Assembly: GCA_036768485.1 (NCBI GenBank)
Contig: JAVLUZ010000056.1
Location: forward strand, 6,459,508-6,523,507
From: Mermis nigrescens
Lineage: Eukaryota; Nematoda; Enoplea; Mermithida; Mermithidae
Reading direction: 5' to 3'
Length of the DNA: 64,000 nt
Shown: in pieces, positions 11,371 through 23,552 of the stretch
Layout: the number at the start of each line of letters is the position of its first letter
Numbering within the stretch: the stretch's first letter is position 1
Program-made: the position numbers and the translations under genes
Notes under the pieces: generated by a model
The model's input: the letters and a program-made list of their open reading frames with translations, nothing else
What the model was told of the DNA's origin: nothing
Database searches by the model: none

Positions 11371-12122
11371 CACGGTTTTTTTTGTATTCGGCAAAGATTT
11401 TTCCCGATGTACAAAGACTTTTTCGGGACCGTCTTTGTACATGTACAAAGATTTTTGGGAAGACAAAAATTGCAAAAAAGGTCTAAAATTCGAAAAAATT
11501 TCGGCGCTTCGCGCCGAGATGAGTAATTGTGTGTTCTATATATCTTTATAATGGCAGAAATTGCATTTCAAGAGTAAAATTGTCAAATTTTTTCGCGCTT
11601 CGCGCCGTTTTAAGACGATTCTTAGTGATTTTTGCCCTTAGAGACCCAGAAATTAGCTAAAACACACTACGAAAAGTCGAAAACTCTGTTTTTACGACAC
11701 TAAAATCGCTGCTGTACCATATTATAGTACCCAAAAATTTTGTGTGTACAAAATGTACAAAGTTTTATAGGAAGACAAAACTGTAAAAAAGGAGCAAAAT
11801 TCAAAATTTCGGCGCTTCGCGCCGAACTGATAAATTATTTGTCCTATATATCTTTAAAATGGCAGAATTTGCATTTAGAATGGAAAAATGTCAATATTTT
11901 TTCAGCTTCGCGCCGTTTTCAGATAATTTTTAGTAATTTTCGGCGTCAGAATCCAGAAATTAGCTGAAATACACTACCAAAGATCGAAAACCCTGTTTTG
12001 CCTCACTAAAATCGCTACTGTACTATGTTATAGTACACAAAAATTTGCATGTACAAAATGTACAAAGACTTTGGGGACCATCTTGTACATGTACAAACGG
12101 ACCTTGTACAAAAAAAACACTG
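11371..12122. mobile_element. Family K hAT-like MITE, copy K4, with internal tandem duplication
   Basis: Starts CACGGTTTTTTTTGTATTCGG and ends CCTTGTACAAAAAAAACACTG, as in K1-K3. At 752 bp it is about 300 bp longer than K1 or K2 because the middle occurs twice: about 11455-11760 is repeated at about 11762-12055, each with its own hairpin words (11503, 11811). No matching 8-bp flanks are visible. Non-coding. Confidence 0.7.
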
Positions 12123-14630
12123 TTTCACACATTAAGAGCGAATTTCGAACCTATTTCTGATATTTTGCGAAATTTGAATTGAAAGCATGGCAAATTCTTC
12201 TATAATGACGTGCTATCTTGCTTTCACGATAAAAGCTGTTGTATTGGCTTGTTTTTCAAACTCAAAATTAATTTAAAATTTTGTATGCATTTTTACCCTG
12301 CTACAAATGACTATATAAATTAAATACATGTGTTATTTATTGATGTGCTGTCACAACTTATCTTGCATCGATAATTCATATTTAAGTTAGAACTTTGTAT
12401 GTGTTTTACCCTACTAAATATATCTATATAAATTTGATATGTATATTATTTATTCATCTGCATACTAATAAGTGAGCTTTTGACTTATTTTTAGGCTGAA
12501 TAAAGAAGCATGATTCTACTTGAATCGTAAAAATTTTAACGTTACGATTTCATTAAAGTGCGCTTTTTACAAAGTTTCAAAGACTCTGCTCCCATAGACC
12601 CTGCTGGGCAATTAAGCACGCCATTCCAGACCTCCATCTGTAGAATACAAGGTATAACTTGCATTCTCACTTTATTAAAGGTGAACTAACGGCGAAATCT
12701 GTAAATTGTGCAGCTCAAGTGCTTGTAAAATTTCTTCTGAAGTCATTCATTGGTCCCTATTAAAAATGGTCGCGTTCGTGCAACCCCCCAAACAAATCGT
12801 GGATTCGGGCCTCATTAAGCCTTATGAACTGAACTGAACTAAAATGTTTTATCGCAAGAAAGTACGACACTTACAAGCATGGGCGCATTTAGGCGGTATA
12901 TACGCCACCCATTGGCCCAAAATGGTTAGCGAATTAAAAAAAATAGATAAGTAATTTACAATGATTTTAAGCCGACAGTGATCATAAATTTTTTCTGGCT
13001 AAAGCAATAGGTTTCAAACTGATTTTTAAAAGGCTTACTTTTCGAAATAATTTGACGCTTTGCGCGAATGCTGCATATACAGGAAATCGAACAGTCGTTC
13101 AACTTTTAAAGAACCATCCACCTGAGTTTCCCGAATTTTCCGCGCTTCGCGCCTAATTTTCACTTAAGTCAAAGAAATTTAATGATTTTTTCGCATGAAA
13201 TTTACGAAAATTTCAAAATTTTTCTTTAAAAATATTGCGCCAAAAGCGACTTGAAATAAACGTAGAGAACGTAAAACGCCGGAAAAAAACATTATTTTGC
13301 ACGTAAAGAGCAAATTCCTCGACCTACTTTTCAATCTTTCTAGCCTCTGAGTAAGACCCCTTAGGAAAATCCTAGATCCGCTACTGATTACGATGAATGC
13401 AAAAAAGGATTAGGAACAGGAAATGTCGATAAAAAGAGCAACGCAACGCAAAAGGGAACAAACGAGTCATGATAATGACAATTTTTTACGCTCGCCCTAT
13501 AAACACTAAGGTAAGCCGACGTCAGTTAGTCTGGATTTAAGTATATTCAAGTTGGGGAAGAAAGTATAAGATCGGCAAATTATTTCAAACGGAAATATAC
13601 TTATGAAAAGAATCGAATTTATGTAAATTAGAGTGGACAAGAGGCATGACTAGCTTAGACAGATTTTGCAGCAAGTAGTATTTTTATTAAACACATAAAA
13701 TCAGTCATACGACGAGGAAAGATTTTTCTCGACTTGACCTACATCAAACATAGACAAATATGCGACACATTAAAGTCTACACAAATTCAGTCGTTCAAAA
13801 TGCTCGTCGTATGAAAGAGGACTATCGTATCCAGTAATATATAAAATAAATTTAAAAGTAAAAGAAAATATAATAAACAAGCAATCGATTCGCTCCGACA
13901 AAAGCACACATATGGTGAAACAATACCTCAAGACGGAATGGAGCTAGCTTGGACAGAGAGCAAAATAAAAGCCACAATCTAGCTGACGACCTTAAATTAT
14001 GCTTTACGAGAAGGACTCATTTCCATGACCCACACTAGCGTAGCCAGGTGCGGCTGCGTAACGCTGATCTGCGACGATTTTTGAGAAGAAACACAAGAAA
14101 TCCAGCGCTTTGCACCGATTTCTTCTTGTTTTTACTATTAATTTAGCTTGGATGACAACATAAGGCTAAAAAGCGTTTATCGCCATGCGAAGATTATCTA
14201 TTTGCAATCATTTCTAGCTCTAACAGAAATTGAAAGCATGCAGAAAATTCGTGCGCTTTGCAAAGATTGCGTTTTTTAAAGTTTCTTGGCAAGACAAAAC
14301 AAGACAAGTCAACAAAAGATTCGCATCTCACGCGTTTTAAGAATTTTTTAGTCATCGACATGCAAATATTAGATAATCTCCGCGCCGCTTCAGTCTATTT
14401 GCTATATTTATCACTTTAATTCGAGGTAATCAAGATTCGGACGATTTTATGAGAATTTTAAGGTAAAAATCGAGATTTCAGAGCTTATTTTGCAAAATTT
14501 CCCAATGTTGTGCCTAAACCCTCTAAGTATGCTTGAGCGCGCCACCCCAGACCTCCGAGCCCCAAAACATACGTTCTCGCATTCTCTCTTATCTGAGATC
14601 CTGGATTAATTTCTCATATGCCCAATTGTT
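12123..14630. other. No gene recognised; probable decayed repeats
   Basis: AT-rich. A segment at about 12550-12640 carries the GTTACGATT...AAAGTGC...GACTCTGC phrase seen also at 24000-24090 and, inverted, at 24900-25030. A possible GGCGGAT-type repeat spans about 12885-13385. I see no exon-like conserved protein and no clear ORF. Confidence 0.45.
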
Positions 14631-14752
14631 NNNNNNNNNNNNNNNNNNNNNNNNNNNNNNNNNNNNNNNNNNNNNNNNNNNNNNNNNNNNNNNNNNNNNN
14701 NNNNNNNNNNNNNNNNNNNNNNNNNNNNNNNNNNNNNNNNNNNNNNNNNNNN
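14631..14752. other. Assembly gap (122 N)
   Basis: Run of N. Open frames crossing it are artefacts. Confidence 0.99.
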
Positions 14753-14813
14753 CCCCCCGGCCTACGTGCCCCAACAAATAGCTCTTGGATTTTCAGGCCG
14801 AGGATCAACATTA

Positions 14814-16169
14814 TGGTGATGTCTCAAGAGCCCCACTGATCCCAACAGCCCCACCGTCCCAACGGCCCCACCGTCAACAGCCCCACCGTCCCAACAGCCC
14901 CACCAAAAATCCCGAGCCCCACCCGTCCCAACAGCCCCACCAGTCCCAACAGCCCCGCAATCCCAACTCCCCCACCAATAATCCCAACAGCCCCACCAAT
15001 CCCAACAGCCCCACCAATCCCAACAGCCCCACCGTCCTAACAACCCCACACCGTCCCAGCAGCCCCACCGTCCCAAAAGCCCACCAATAATCCCAACAGC
15101 CCCACCCGTCCCAACAGCTCCACCGATCCCAACAGCCCCACCGTCCCAACAAACCCACCGTCCCAACAGCCCGCCGTTCCAACAGCCCCACCAGCCATCC
15201 CAGTAGCCCCACCATTACTGCGGTGCTATTATGCGAGAAGTGCGTTTGACGGATGTACTTTGAATTATTGAATTTATACGGGCTCCGTTTGATCATAAAG
15301 AACAACATGTACGTACAATTTAGGTAGGAAAGTACGTACTGCCCAAATGTAGCTGCATATTGCATGCATAGATCGATGCAGAAGTGTTAAATTCAATAAA
15401 ATCAAAACTTTCACGCTAATCTGCTTCAAAATAGCCAGAAAATGAGGATTGGCGTGTTTTTACGCCATTTTAGCATTTCATGCCAGTTTTGAGGTCATTT
15501 TTGGCTCAAAAGCTCCTTCTCAAGACCGATCGTGCCGTGCAGCTATGAAGCTAAGATTATAGCAGTGGGGTAATTGCAACCAAAATTGGCAGCGAAAAGT
15601 CTGGTGGGGGTAAAGTGCCCAAATATAGAATTCTGGGGGTCCATAATTCGAGAATTAAGGGGGTTAAACTCATCCTCCCCCAAGCTTATGTGTGGTTGGG
15701 ACAGTGCGACTGTTGGAACGGTGGACTACTGGGGAACGTGGAACTGCTGAGATTGGCGGGGCTCTTGGGACTAGTGGGCTGTTGGGGTTATTGGTGAAAT
15801 GACGGGACGGTGCGTGTTGGGACGGTGTAGTAGGCCGGGACGGTGGGGAACTGTTGGGATTGGTGGGGCTGTTGGGACTAGTTGGGCTGTTGAAATTATT
15901 GGTGGGATTGTGGGACAGTGGGGCTGTTGGGACGGTGGGGTTGTTGGGACGGTGGGGCTATTGGAATTGGTGGGGCTGTTGGGATTGGTGGGCTGTTGGG
16001 ATGTGGTGGGGCTGTTGGGACGGTGGGGCTGTTGGGACGGTGGGGCTGTTGGAACTGGTGGGGCTGTTGGGACGGGTGGGGCTGTTGGGATTTTTGGTGG
16101 GGATGTTGGGACGGTGAGGCTGTTAGGACGGTGGGGCTGTTGGGACTGGTGGGGCTCTTGAGACACAAT
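14814..16169. mobile_element. hAT-like element C with inverted 17-18 bp arrays
   Basis: The left end TGGTGATGTCTCAAGAGCC and the right end (reverse complement ATTGTGTCTCAAGAGCC) are TIRs. They are flanked by the direct repeat CAACATTA (14806-14813, 16170-16177; 11 bp match if ATCAACATTAT is counted). Inside the left end, about 400 bp repeat CCCAACAGCCCCACC with a 2-3 base joiner. Inside the right end (about 15690-16160) the same array runs inverted. Proline-rich and Trp/Gly-rich frames here are by-products of the repeats. The middle is AT-rich and non-coding. Confidence 0.85.
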
Positions 16170-16497
16170 CAACATTATTACCTACCAACATTTTCATATT
16201 GTACACATTTATATTGCATATTGCTTACGCGCGATTCTGACGTGAAAACTCGGTTCTGTGGGTCTGCTATGGGCATCAGTGCGCAACATGGCCGTTCTGA
16301 GGGTCAGTTGGTCTGGAGGTCGAATATTGAGGTTTTTGGAACGTCAAAACCTGATATAAGTGCAAGTAAGCTTTATGACTCTTTTAATCTGCAGTTTCTA
16401 GTCAATTTCAAGCATTTTTGAGACAACTATTTCTCATTTTCATTTTGCCTCATTTTGTCGAAAAATTCCCCGTTTTTCCATTCTGGAGGGTCTGGAC

Positions 16498-16708
16498 CAT
16501 ACGTGGGCAGCAAGAAAATTCTGGGGGGTGCAAGATTTTTTGAAGGTCAAAAAATGGCCTAAAAATGGTGGTATGGCGATAAAAACACCATTTTTCGGCG
16601 TTTGGCATCAAAAAATTGCGAAAAAAACGAAAAATTTTCAAAAATTGATTTCTGGGGGTATTTTGATTTCTGGGGGGTGCATACCCCAAACCCCCACACC
16701 CAGGTATG
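16498..16708. mobile_element. Family N MITE, copy N2 (first of tandem pair)
   Basis: CATACGTGGGC...CCCAGGTATG, 211 bp, flanked by GTCTGGAC at 16490-16497 and 16709-16716. The interior matches the N unit, including CACCATTTTTCGGCGTTT. Confidence 0.85.
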
Positions 16709-16716
16709 GTCTGGAC

Positions 16717-16865
16717 CATACATGGGCGGCTAAAAATTCTGGGGGTGAAATGGACAAAATTGCCAAAAATTTTACTAAAATAGAATTCTGGTGTCGACAG
16801 TAATCTGCGGGGGTTTTCGATTTCTGCGGGGGTGTATACCCCCCAGACTCCACACGCCCTGTGTA
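16717..16865. mobile_element. Family N MITE, copy N3 (second of tandem pair)
   Basis: CATACATGGGC...CGCCCTGTGTA, 149 bp, internally deleted relative to the family. It is flanked by GTCTGGAC at 16709-16716 (shared with N2) and 16866-16873. Confidence 0.8.
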
Positions 16866-16873
16866 GTCTGGAC

Positions 16874-17200
16874 CCCCCGCTAACCCCCTTCATTCCCATT
16901 TGCATGTCTGGTTGTGGGAGCAAGCAAATTATTAGATTATACGTAAAACATGCATATGCTGGCAGGATCAAACTTATTTGTCAATCAACAAACATTTTGG
17001 ATTGGATTGGGGAACCGATTATACGCAGACAAAAAAGGCCGAAACAAAAAATTGTGTCATAGGTATTACCCTTACTTTTATGTTAAATTTATCGTTCGGC
17101 ATAGAAAAATCACAGAAAAATTTGAAAAATTTGAACGCGGCAGAGTTTTTAGGTTCTGGGGATCAACTGAATCCTCCATAATTAAATTGCAATAGCCATT
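16874..17200. other. No gene recognised
   Basis: Unmatched AT-rich DNA between the N pair and the array at 17205. Confidence 0.4.
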
Positions 17201-17204
17201 CCCT

Positions 17205-17338
17205 TGGGGCGAGTTGTGGACAGGCGAGTTGTGTCGGGGCGAGTTATACGGGGGCAGTTATTGTGACGCGAGTTGTGTGGGGGGCGATTTGTGGTTGGGG
17301 GCGAGTTGTGGGGGCGAATTGTGGGGGAGGGGCGAATT
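17205..17338. repeat. Degenerate GGGGCGAGTTGTG array
   Basis: About nine imperfect units of a 13-17 base word, GGGGCGAGTTGTG. It resembles a one-sided end array of the type flanking the hAT-like elements, but no opposite array or TSD was found. Confidence 0.65.
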
Positions 17339-17339
17339 A

Positions 17340-17880
17340 CCCGCCGAACCCAGTAAACGACTAAAAAATGATTTTTAAAAGGGAACGATAAACAGATTTT
17401 TAATGCTTCAAGATGAAACAACCAGGCACGTAACTGTGGAGGATCTAGTCCAATCAAAATTTTGAAAATATGAGAGTTTACAAGTCCCCATAGGAGAAAG
17501 TTGAAAGTTCTAGAAGCGCATTTGAATGACTGTCAGAATAGATTTTAGCACATTTTTGAGCGAATCAAAATTTTAGGGCGGTTCGCACCGGATGCATTGT
17601 TTTTATATAACTTTTGTCTTCTGAATACCCAACGGTGAAGTCAAAAGTTTCTGGGGGGCGTCTGTGCTGAATTATTTATTTCCGTATTGTATTATTTATT
17701 TATTTATTTTTATTTATTCATTTATTTATTTTATTTTTTATTTATACCTATTTTTACCTATTACTTTTACTTTTTATTGCCTATTTTTCTGAGCAATTGG
17801 TACAATCGAGTGCAAAACAGGACACGGTCAAGCTTTTACAATGCTTAAAAATCATTTGTGAACATACGTGAGGGTACTGG
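17340..17880. repeat. Unmatched DNA with TTTA-rich low-complexity tract
   Basis: A TTTA-rich tract occupies about 17680-17790. The rest has no coding or repeat match that I can support. Confidence 0.55.
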
Positions 17881-18051
17881 GGTGGGGATCCCTATCCAAA
17901 AATCAGACGACGTCCCTCTCATCTTCCCAAAGCCGAAAAATCGTTAACCCCTACCCCCGATTTTTAGAAAAAAATTGAATGTTTTTGCCGTTTCTGGGTG
18001 TTTTTTTTGGCCAAGGTGGGACATATACCACCCCCTTAAAATGGCCGGGAC

Positions 18052-18311
18052 CATAGATGGGCAGCACCAAAAATTCTAGGCGGGTTTCAAGGTCAAAAAA
18101 TGGTCTTAAAAGTGTGGTATGGCGGAAAAACACCATTTTGCAACGTTTCTCATCGATCACTATCCATTGGCATCAAAAATTTGCAAAGACCAAAAACATT
18201 TAAAAAATTGAAATTCTGGGGGGGTATTTTGGGTTTTTTGGGGGGAGCTATTTTGGCATTCTGGGAGGGGTGTATACTCCACAACCCCTTCCCCTCGCCC
18301 GCCCACGTGTG
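18052..18311. mobile_element. Family N MITE, copy N4
   Basis: CATAGATGGGCAGCACC...GCCCACGTGTG with the family interior (GTATGGCGGAAAAACACCATT, then ATCGATCACTATCCATTGGC). The flanks do not show a matching 8-bp repeat. It abuts a G-rich element fragment (17880-18050), which may be its target. Confidence 0.65.
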
Positions 18312-18329
18312 GACAGTATCCCCAACATT

Positions 18330-18900
18330 TCAAAACCAGTCCAAAATAGGTCCAAAATTGGCTACACGTGCGAAGTAGTATTTTCGGCGTTTTACCTTGT
18401 CTGCTTTTATTCAAAATCGGTTTCAGCACGATATTTTTTCCAGAGCACGACATTTTTCAAAAATTTTGAAATTTTCGACAATTCTGCCCAAAGAAAATCT
18501 CCGGCGCTGGGCGCCTGAAATTTGTGGAATTAAAGCAAGAGAACATTTAATAGCTTGAATTACTGCTCTATTTCATTATTGCCTTTGTACCGAGCGTCAA
18601 ACGTTTTTGAAAAATGTAACGAAAATGAAAACCTGCTGAAAAAACTGTTTGCTGCTCTTGAAATTGTCTAAAACTCTTTTCTGAGCAAAAATTTGTCCTG
18701 GACCGCCATGGATGTAAATAAATGTTATAAATAGGTATTATCCGGCGCCAAGCTTACCGAAAAAATTTGAGAAATTATGATCACTGATATTGCGAAAATC
18801 ATTGCAAATTAAATGTCATTTATAAATCTCGCCAATTATTTTTGGCCAATGGGAGAGAGAGGGCGGCCGCCCCGCCCTCTCAAATCGGCCTCCCTCTGTT
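18330..18900. mobile_element. GGCGGAT-family MITE remnant
   Basis: Ordered words shared with 5090-5710 and 58625-59252: TTTTCGGCGTTTTACCTTGTC, a GCGCTGGGCGCC-like hairpin, then TTATCCGGCGCCAAGC and TCTCGCCAA...TTTGGCCAATGGG. Non-coding. Ends uncertain. Confidence 0.45.
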
Positions 18901-21614
18901 TATGATATTATATAAGTACCGACGTTATATTTTTCCAGTAATATTGCAATATTACCTAACTAATATGATAAATAAAATATTCCAAAGTATATCGAGTCAC
19001 GGATATGGAGTGCATGCCATAAAGCTGCATCAAAATTTTAAATCATTTCAGCAGCCTGATTTGAGAAAAATCAAAGGAAAACCGCAAGTTAAATAAAAGA
19101 AACTATACAGGTAAATGAGGTTTGAAGTGGCGGATCATTATCCTGAAGTGGGGCGGGCAGCACCCTAACTTTTTCAGAAACAGTCACAAATACATAGGTC
19201 GAAGAATCCACTATTTACGTGTAAAGTAGGTAGCGTTTTTTCGTCATTTTACTTTGTCTCTTATTGAAGATGATTTATGGTGCAAACGTTTTTCAAAAAA
19301 AATCTTATGAGGGTCATTCCATGTCAATTGGTCCAAAGTTTTAAAAATCGTCCTCATTCAAGCATCTCCCGAATTTTTATAAAAATTTTGTGTTTATGAT
19401 TCCCAGGGTCTCAAACGGCTTATCTTAAATCTTTTTCTTAAAAACTCAGGTGAGCGAGCCCAAAACCTAAACCCTACTCTGTATCGATTGTACGGAAAAC
19501 CTTAGAAACCCGCAACTTGAAATTTCATTTGTAGCCGAACCAGGCCATCTTTTCCGTTGAAAATTTGTAAGAGTAGACAACTTTTGCCCTCTTTTTAGCT
19601 AAAGTAAAATAAGGTTTTAACTATTTGTTCTTCAATTGTAAATGTCGCGTACATTGCCGCGAAAAATTAATTTTTATCTAACGCTAGCCATTTATTATAA
19701 ACAAAGATATTTCTCAATCTGCTATTGCAGAACTGAAACGAGCGTACATTACTCTGTCTAAATACTGGATAGCAGATTATAAGACATCCGCAGTATAAAG
19801 AAATAATTATGCAGAATTTTCAAAAAATCTAAAACAAGCAAATTTTCTAATTTTTCAGTTGCATTTTTTCTCATGCTGTTTTTGACGCTTAGTTCAATCA
19901 TGCAAACTGTTTTTTGTTGAAAACGAACGTTTGTTGTGTGAAGTGAGTGTGTAAAGTATCAAAAATTACTGTTTGACACATTTTACACGGTCTAACATAT
20001 TCATCACAACTCAGGATCACCTCGATCAAGTTCGATAATTCTTTTTTTATTGCAATGGTGAATAATTTTTACATTTTTGGAAAATCAATTTATCATACAG
20101 TACTCTTTTCAAAATTTATTTATATGATTATCAACATGAAGTATTCACGATTTTGACTTCAGTTTTTTCGATAATTTCCAATTTACCGCATACACCACAT
20201 GCAGGCATAACTCGAATTATAAAATTTTATAGCTTATCAATACAGGCTTTTATAATGAAAAACATAAAAATAACGCTTTTTTGAGCAGCAGATGTTTGAA
20301 TGGAATATGGTATGCTAAGAAATGGTCGAAATTTGACAAATTAGCCGCATAACGTCACAACGTTTTTCCGGTAATAAATTTAGGCAAACTCTTATACTGC
20401 ATCGCAGTAGCATTGGCGCGCTTATGCATAGGCACACGAAAACGCATTATAATTAAGAAAATATTACCAAATTTTGACAAACCATAAATTTTGACAGGCA
20501 ATGTCAAAATATTTTCTCATTACTGTTTTGAAAATAATAGGCCTTACTTGTATTCAAGTCGTAATATGTTGTCAAAATTGAACTTTTATAAAAGATTAAA
20601 AAAATCAAAGGATCGTTTTGAGTAATATAAGTTTAACAAAGAGCATGTTTTCTAAGGAAGGATCAAAGTTATACTATTTGAGTTTAGCGTCAAGGTATCA
20701 CTCACAGATCTCTAAATTTGATGATGTAACAGTCACTCCACATTTCATTTAACGTTTGTTGCCCGTACCGTGGGCATTATATTTTTCATTTTTTCTCATA
20801 AAGTCTGATGATAAGGCTTAATAAATTGCAGTGTAAATGATAGCAGCTTATATCAAACAGTTCTAGCAAAAGCTATTTTGACACTCAGCACACCGTGTTC
20901 TCTTCAAATTATATGTAACTAGGCGGTCTTTGATTTTTCGAAATGGTTTTATAAAGTCTCTAATAATTTTTGGCAACAAATCACAATGGAAGTGTAACCC
21001 CCATATTTTTAGAAAATAAGAAAATATCTTGACATTGCTAGTCAAATTTCATATATTTCATCATTTTCAGCACACCATGTTCTCGTTAAAGGTCTGTTAT
21101 TAAAAAAGTTGTAATTTTCTCTTATAATTTTTTCGTGTAGGGTTTGAGGTGCCCACATTACAAATACAACACAGTGGCATTATTGCAGCTGCATTTTAAT
21201 CCTCTTTCGTAGCCTATCAAACTTATCCTGTTTTTTGTGCAAACGAGCTGAATTGGAACAGGATAAGCAGCTCTCCGTGTCTTTAATAAGCCACAATATG
21301 ATTATTTCTTCGAAGACTTGTAATTCTGCATGTATTGTCACAGCTCTGTTAATAGAGTGCACGGCTACACATCAGATTTTATATTATTGCGACTGCAAAT
21401 TTTACTGTAGTATTCTGCCGGTTTCATTCTATAATAAGTAATTATGCTATATGTCTGAATATCGAAGAAAATTGTCACAAATAATTTCAATTCTTCATGT
21501 ATTGTTACGAGTGATATTTACTTAGTTGTATATTTACTGTACTTAAGACGTTTTCTATCCATTTTTCCGCCCATCCATCACATCCACCGTTTTTTCCTAG
21601 CGATTAGGTTCATG
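18901..21614. other. No gene recognised; AT-rich
   Basis: Contains the phrase GGGTCATTCCATGTCAATTGG at about 19314-19334. I find no conserved exon. A 60-codon minus frame at 21180-21362 has a possible helical, charged C-terminus but no recognised family. Confidence 0.45.
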
Positions 21615-22249
21615 ATGTGAACCAGGCCCGTATCCAGGGAGATGGGATAGGGGGGGAACGTGCCCCCCGAAACGAAATATGAGAATGTGCTTTTTTTCAC
21701 TCTCCCCTTTGCTTTTTTTAGCCAAAAATCGCAGTTAGTCCCTAGCGCGCGGTTTAAAACCCATTAGGCCCATATCCAGGGATAGGGGGCACGTGCCCTC
21801 CGAAAATGAAATATGGGGACAATTTTTTCCTTAAGTACTCCCCCCCGCCGAAATGAAATATGTGAACAGTCTTTTCCTTTACCCTCCATTGCTTTTTTAG
21901 CCAAAAATCGCCAAAATTTCCGGTGCTTCGCGCCGAAATTATGCAAATTGTAAGTGTACAGTCTATTTAGTCCCAAGCGCGGTATAAACACGTATTTTTG
22001 TTCCTTATACAATCTAAAGCGTATTTTGTTTCTACATTCTTTTCTGATTTGGACTGAAATAATTTATTGCTGAAAACGCGACAAGGCATTCGTGTAGCTG
22101 GTTCACATATGTATTAACATAGTCATATTATAAGGGCGTATGTGTGCGGTCGATAGCATCTGGGGAAACGAGAGAAAGTTGCTGGCAGTCGGATTCGAAA
22201 CGTGAACCCCTTGCTCTAAAGTCCTTTGTTGTTAATAGTTCTTTTTCAG

Positions 22250-23319
22250 ATAGCTTTAATGTAACTAGCGGCGTCCCGCAAGGGAGCGTGATAGGGCCAA
22301 CCCTTTTCTGATTTACATTAATGATTTATGTGATAATATGAGTAGTCGTATTCGGTTATTTGCTGACGATGTTAAAATGTATAATTTGTCCTCTTCTAAA
22401 ACTATACTTCAAACGACCTTAAATAAGCTTTATACATGGTCGCGTGAATGGCAGCTTCAGATATCTATTGATAAATGCTCAGTTTTGTACATGGGTTATA
22501 ATAATCCTAAACATCAATATTTTATTGGAAATCAACTTTTACCTTCTGATTCTGACTGTGTCCGCGATTTAGGTGTTCTAATGTCTCAAAATTTGAAATT
22601 TCAGCAGCACTATCATGAAGTGATTAAAAAGCTTCTCAGCGATCCAGTCTGATACTGAAGTTATTCTTCTCTCGTAATCATAAAATTTTGTCTCGTGCTT
22701 TTGTTGTATATGTTCGTCCGCTTTTAGAGTACTGCTGTACCGTTTGGAGTCCTTATCGTATTCGAGATATTGATCGTATCGAGCGAGTTCAGCGCAAGTT
22801 TACCCGTTGTATTTTTGGTTTTAGCAGTGGTTTGTCATATAATGATCGTTTAAAAAGTCTGTCATTAGAACGTCTCGAAATACGCCGTATTCGTTTTGCT
22901 TTATCCTTTTATTATCAGATTATTAATGGAAAATCACACATTCTCTGTGACGAGTTTTTCGCATTTAATCGTAACTATACTCGCTCTGTCAATAACCTTA
23001 AACTGACTGTTCCAGTAGCTCGTTCAGATATTCTCAAGTATGATTTCAGTCATAGATATGTGAATCTGTGGAATTCACTTCCAATTGATGTTGTAAATTC
23101 ACCTAGCTTAGAAATTTTTAAACGCAAACTAAATGCTTTTGATTTTTCTGTTCATCTGAAGGGGCACGTGTAAGTTTTCACGTTCGTGACTGCGTGTCCC
23201 GTTGCTGACGTTTTAGTCATATATCGTTTTATCATATCTTTGTATCGTACGCTGTGTCTTTATTTTTACCATGTCTTGTACGTTTTGCAATAAAATCTTT
23301 GTTGTTGTTGTTGTTGTTG
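22250..23319 (+). pseudogene. 5'-truncated CR1/Jockey-type LINE, reverse-transcriptase 3' part
   Basis: The frame begins with SGVPQGSVIGP, the RT motif before the catalytic site. The RT active-site motif FADD follows in the frame at 22338-22652, then a thumb/C-terminal region in the frame at 22688-23173 (YVRPLLEYCCTVWSP, RVQRKFTRCIFG). At least two frameshifts and a stop separate these pieces, so it is dead. AATAAA (23289-23294) and a (GTT)n tail ending at 23319 mark the 3' end, as expected for LINEs with microsatellite tails. The endonuclease and ORF1 are missing. It lies within element I. Confidence 0.85.
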
Positions 23320-23410
23320 ACTAACGCTGGCTAATCTCGATAAAGATTGTAAGGTATTCGTGATGTTTTGCTGGTTTAACAGCTGATTAGGCTTAGGCTT
23401 AGTATCATGG

Positions 23411-23552
23411 ACCGACCAAAATCGTTGGTGCCAGCATTTAAAGTAAGCCTGAGTAATGGGATGCGACGAGCGGAGCGAAATAAGCGAGCGACGCGAGTTG
23501 CATCCCATTACTTAGGCTTATTTTAAACGCTGGCACCAACATTTTGGTCAGT
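23411..23552. repeat. Small foldback (TTGGTGCCAGC arms)
   Basis: Arms of about 50 bp, containing TTGGTGCCAGC and AGTAATGGGATGC, fold around a 35-bp spacer rich in GCGA words. A diverged relative is at 43285-43374. Non-coding. Confidence 0.75.

Noticed and set aside
14815..15215. CRISPR-like array
   Set aside because: Units are 17-18 bp and contiguous, with no unique spacers, in a eukaryotic genome. The array is one end of a TIR element.
14762..16175. Proline-rich and Trp/Gly-rich open frames of 87-167 codons
   Set aside because: They lie within the inverted CCCAACAGCCCCACC arrays of element C, are open in several frames on both strands, and have no domain.
21180..21362. 60-codon minus-strand frame as a host exon
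   Set aside because: No recognisable family, no convincing splice sites. It could not be supported from sequence alone.
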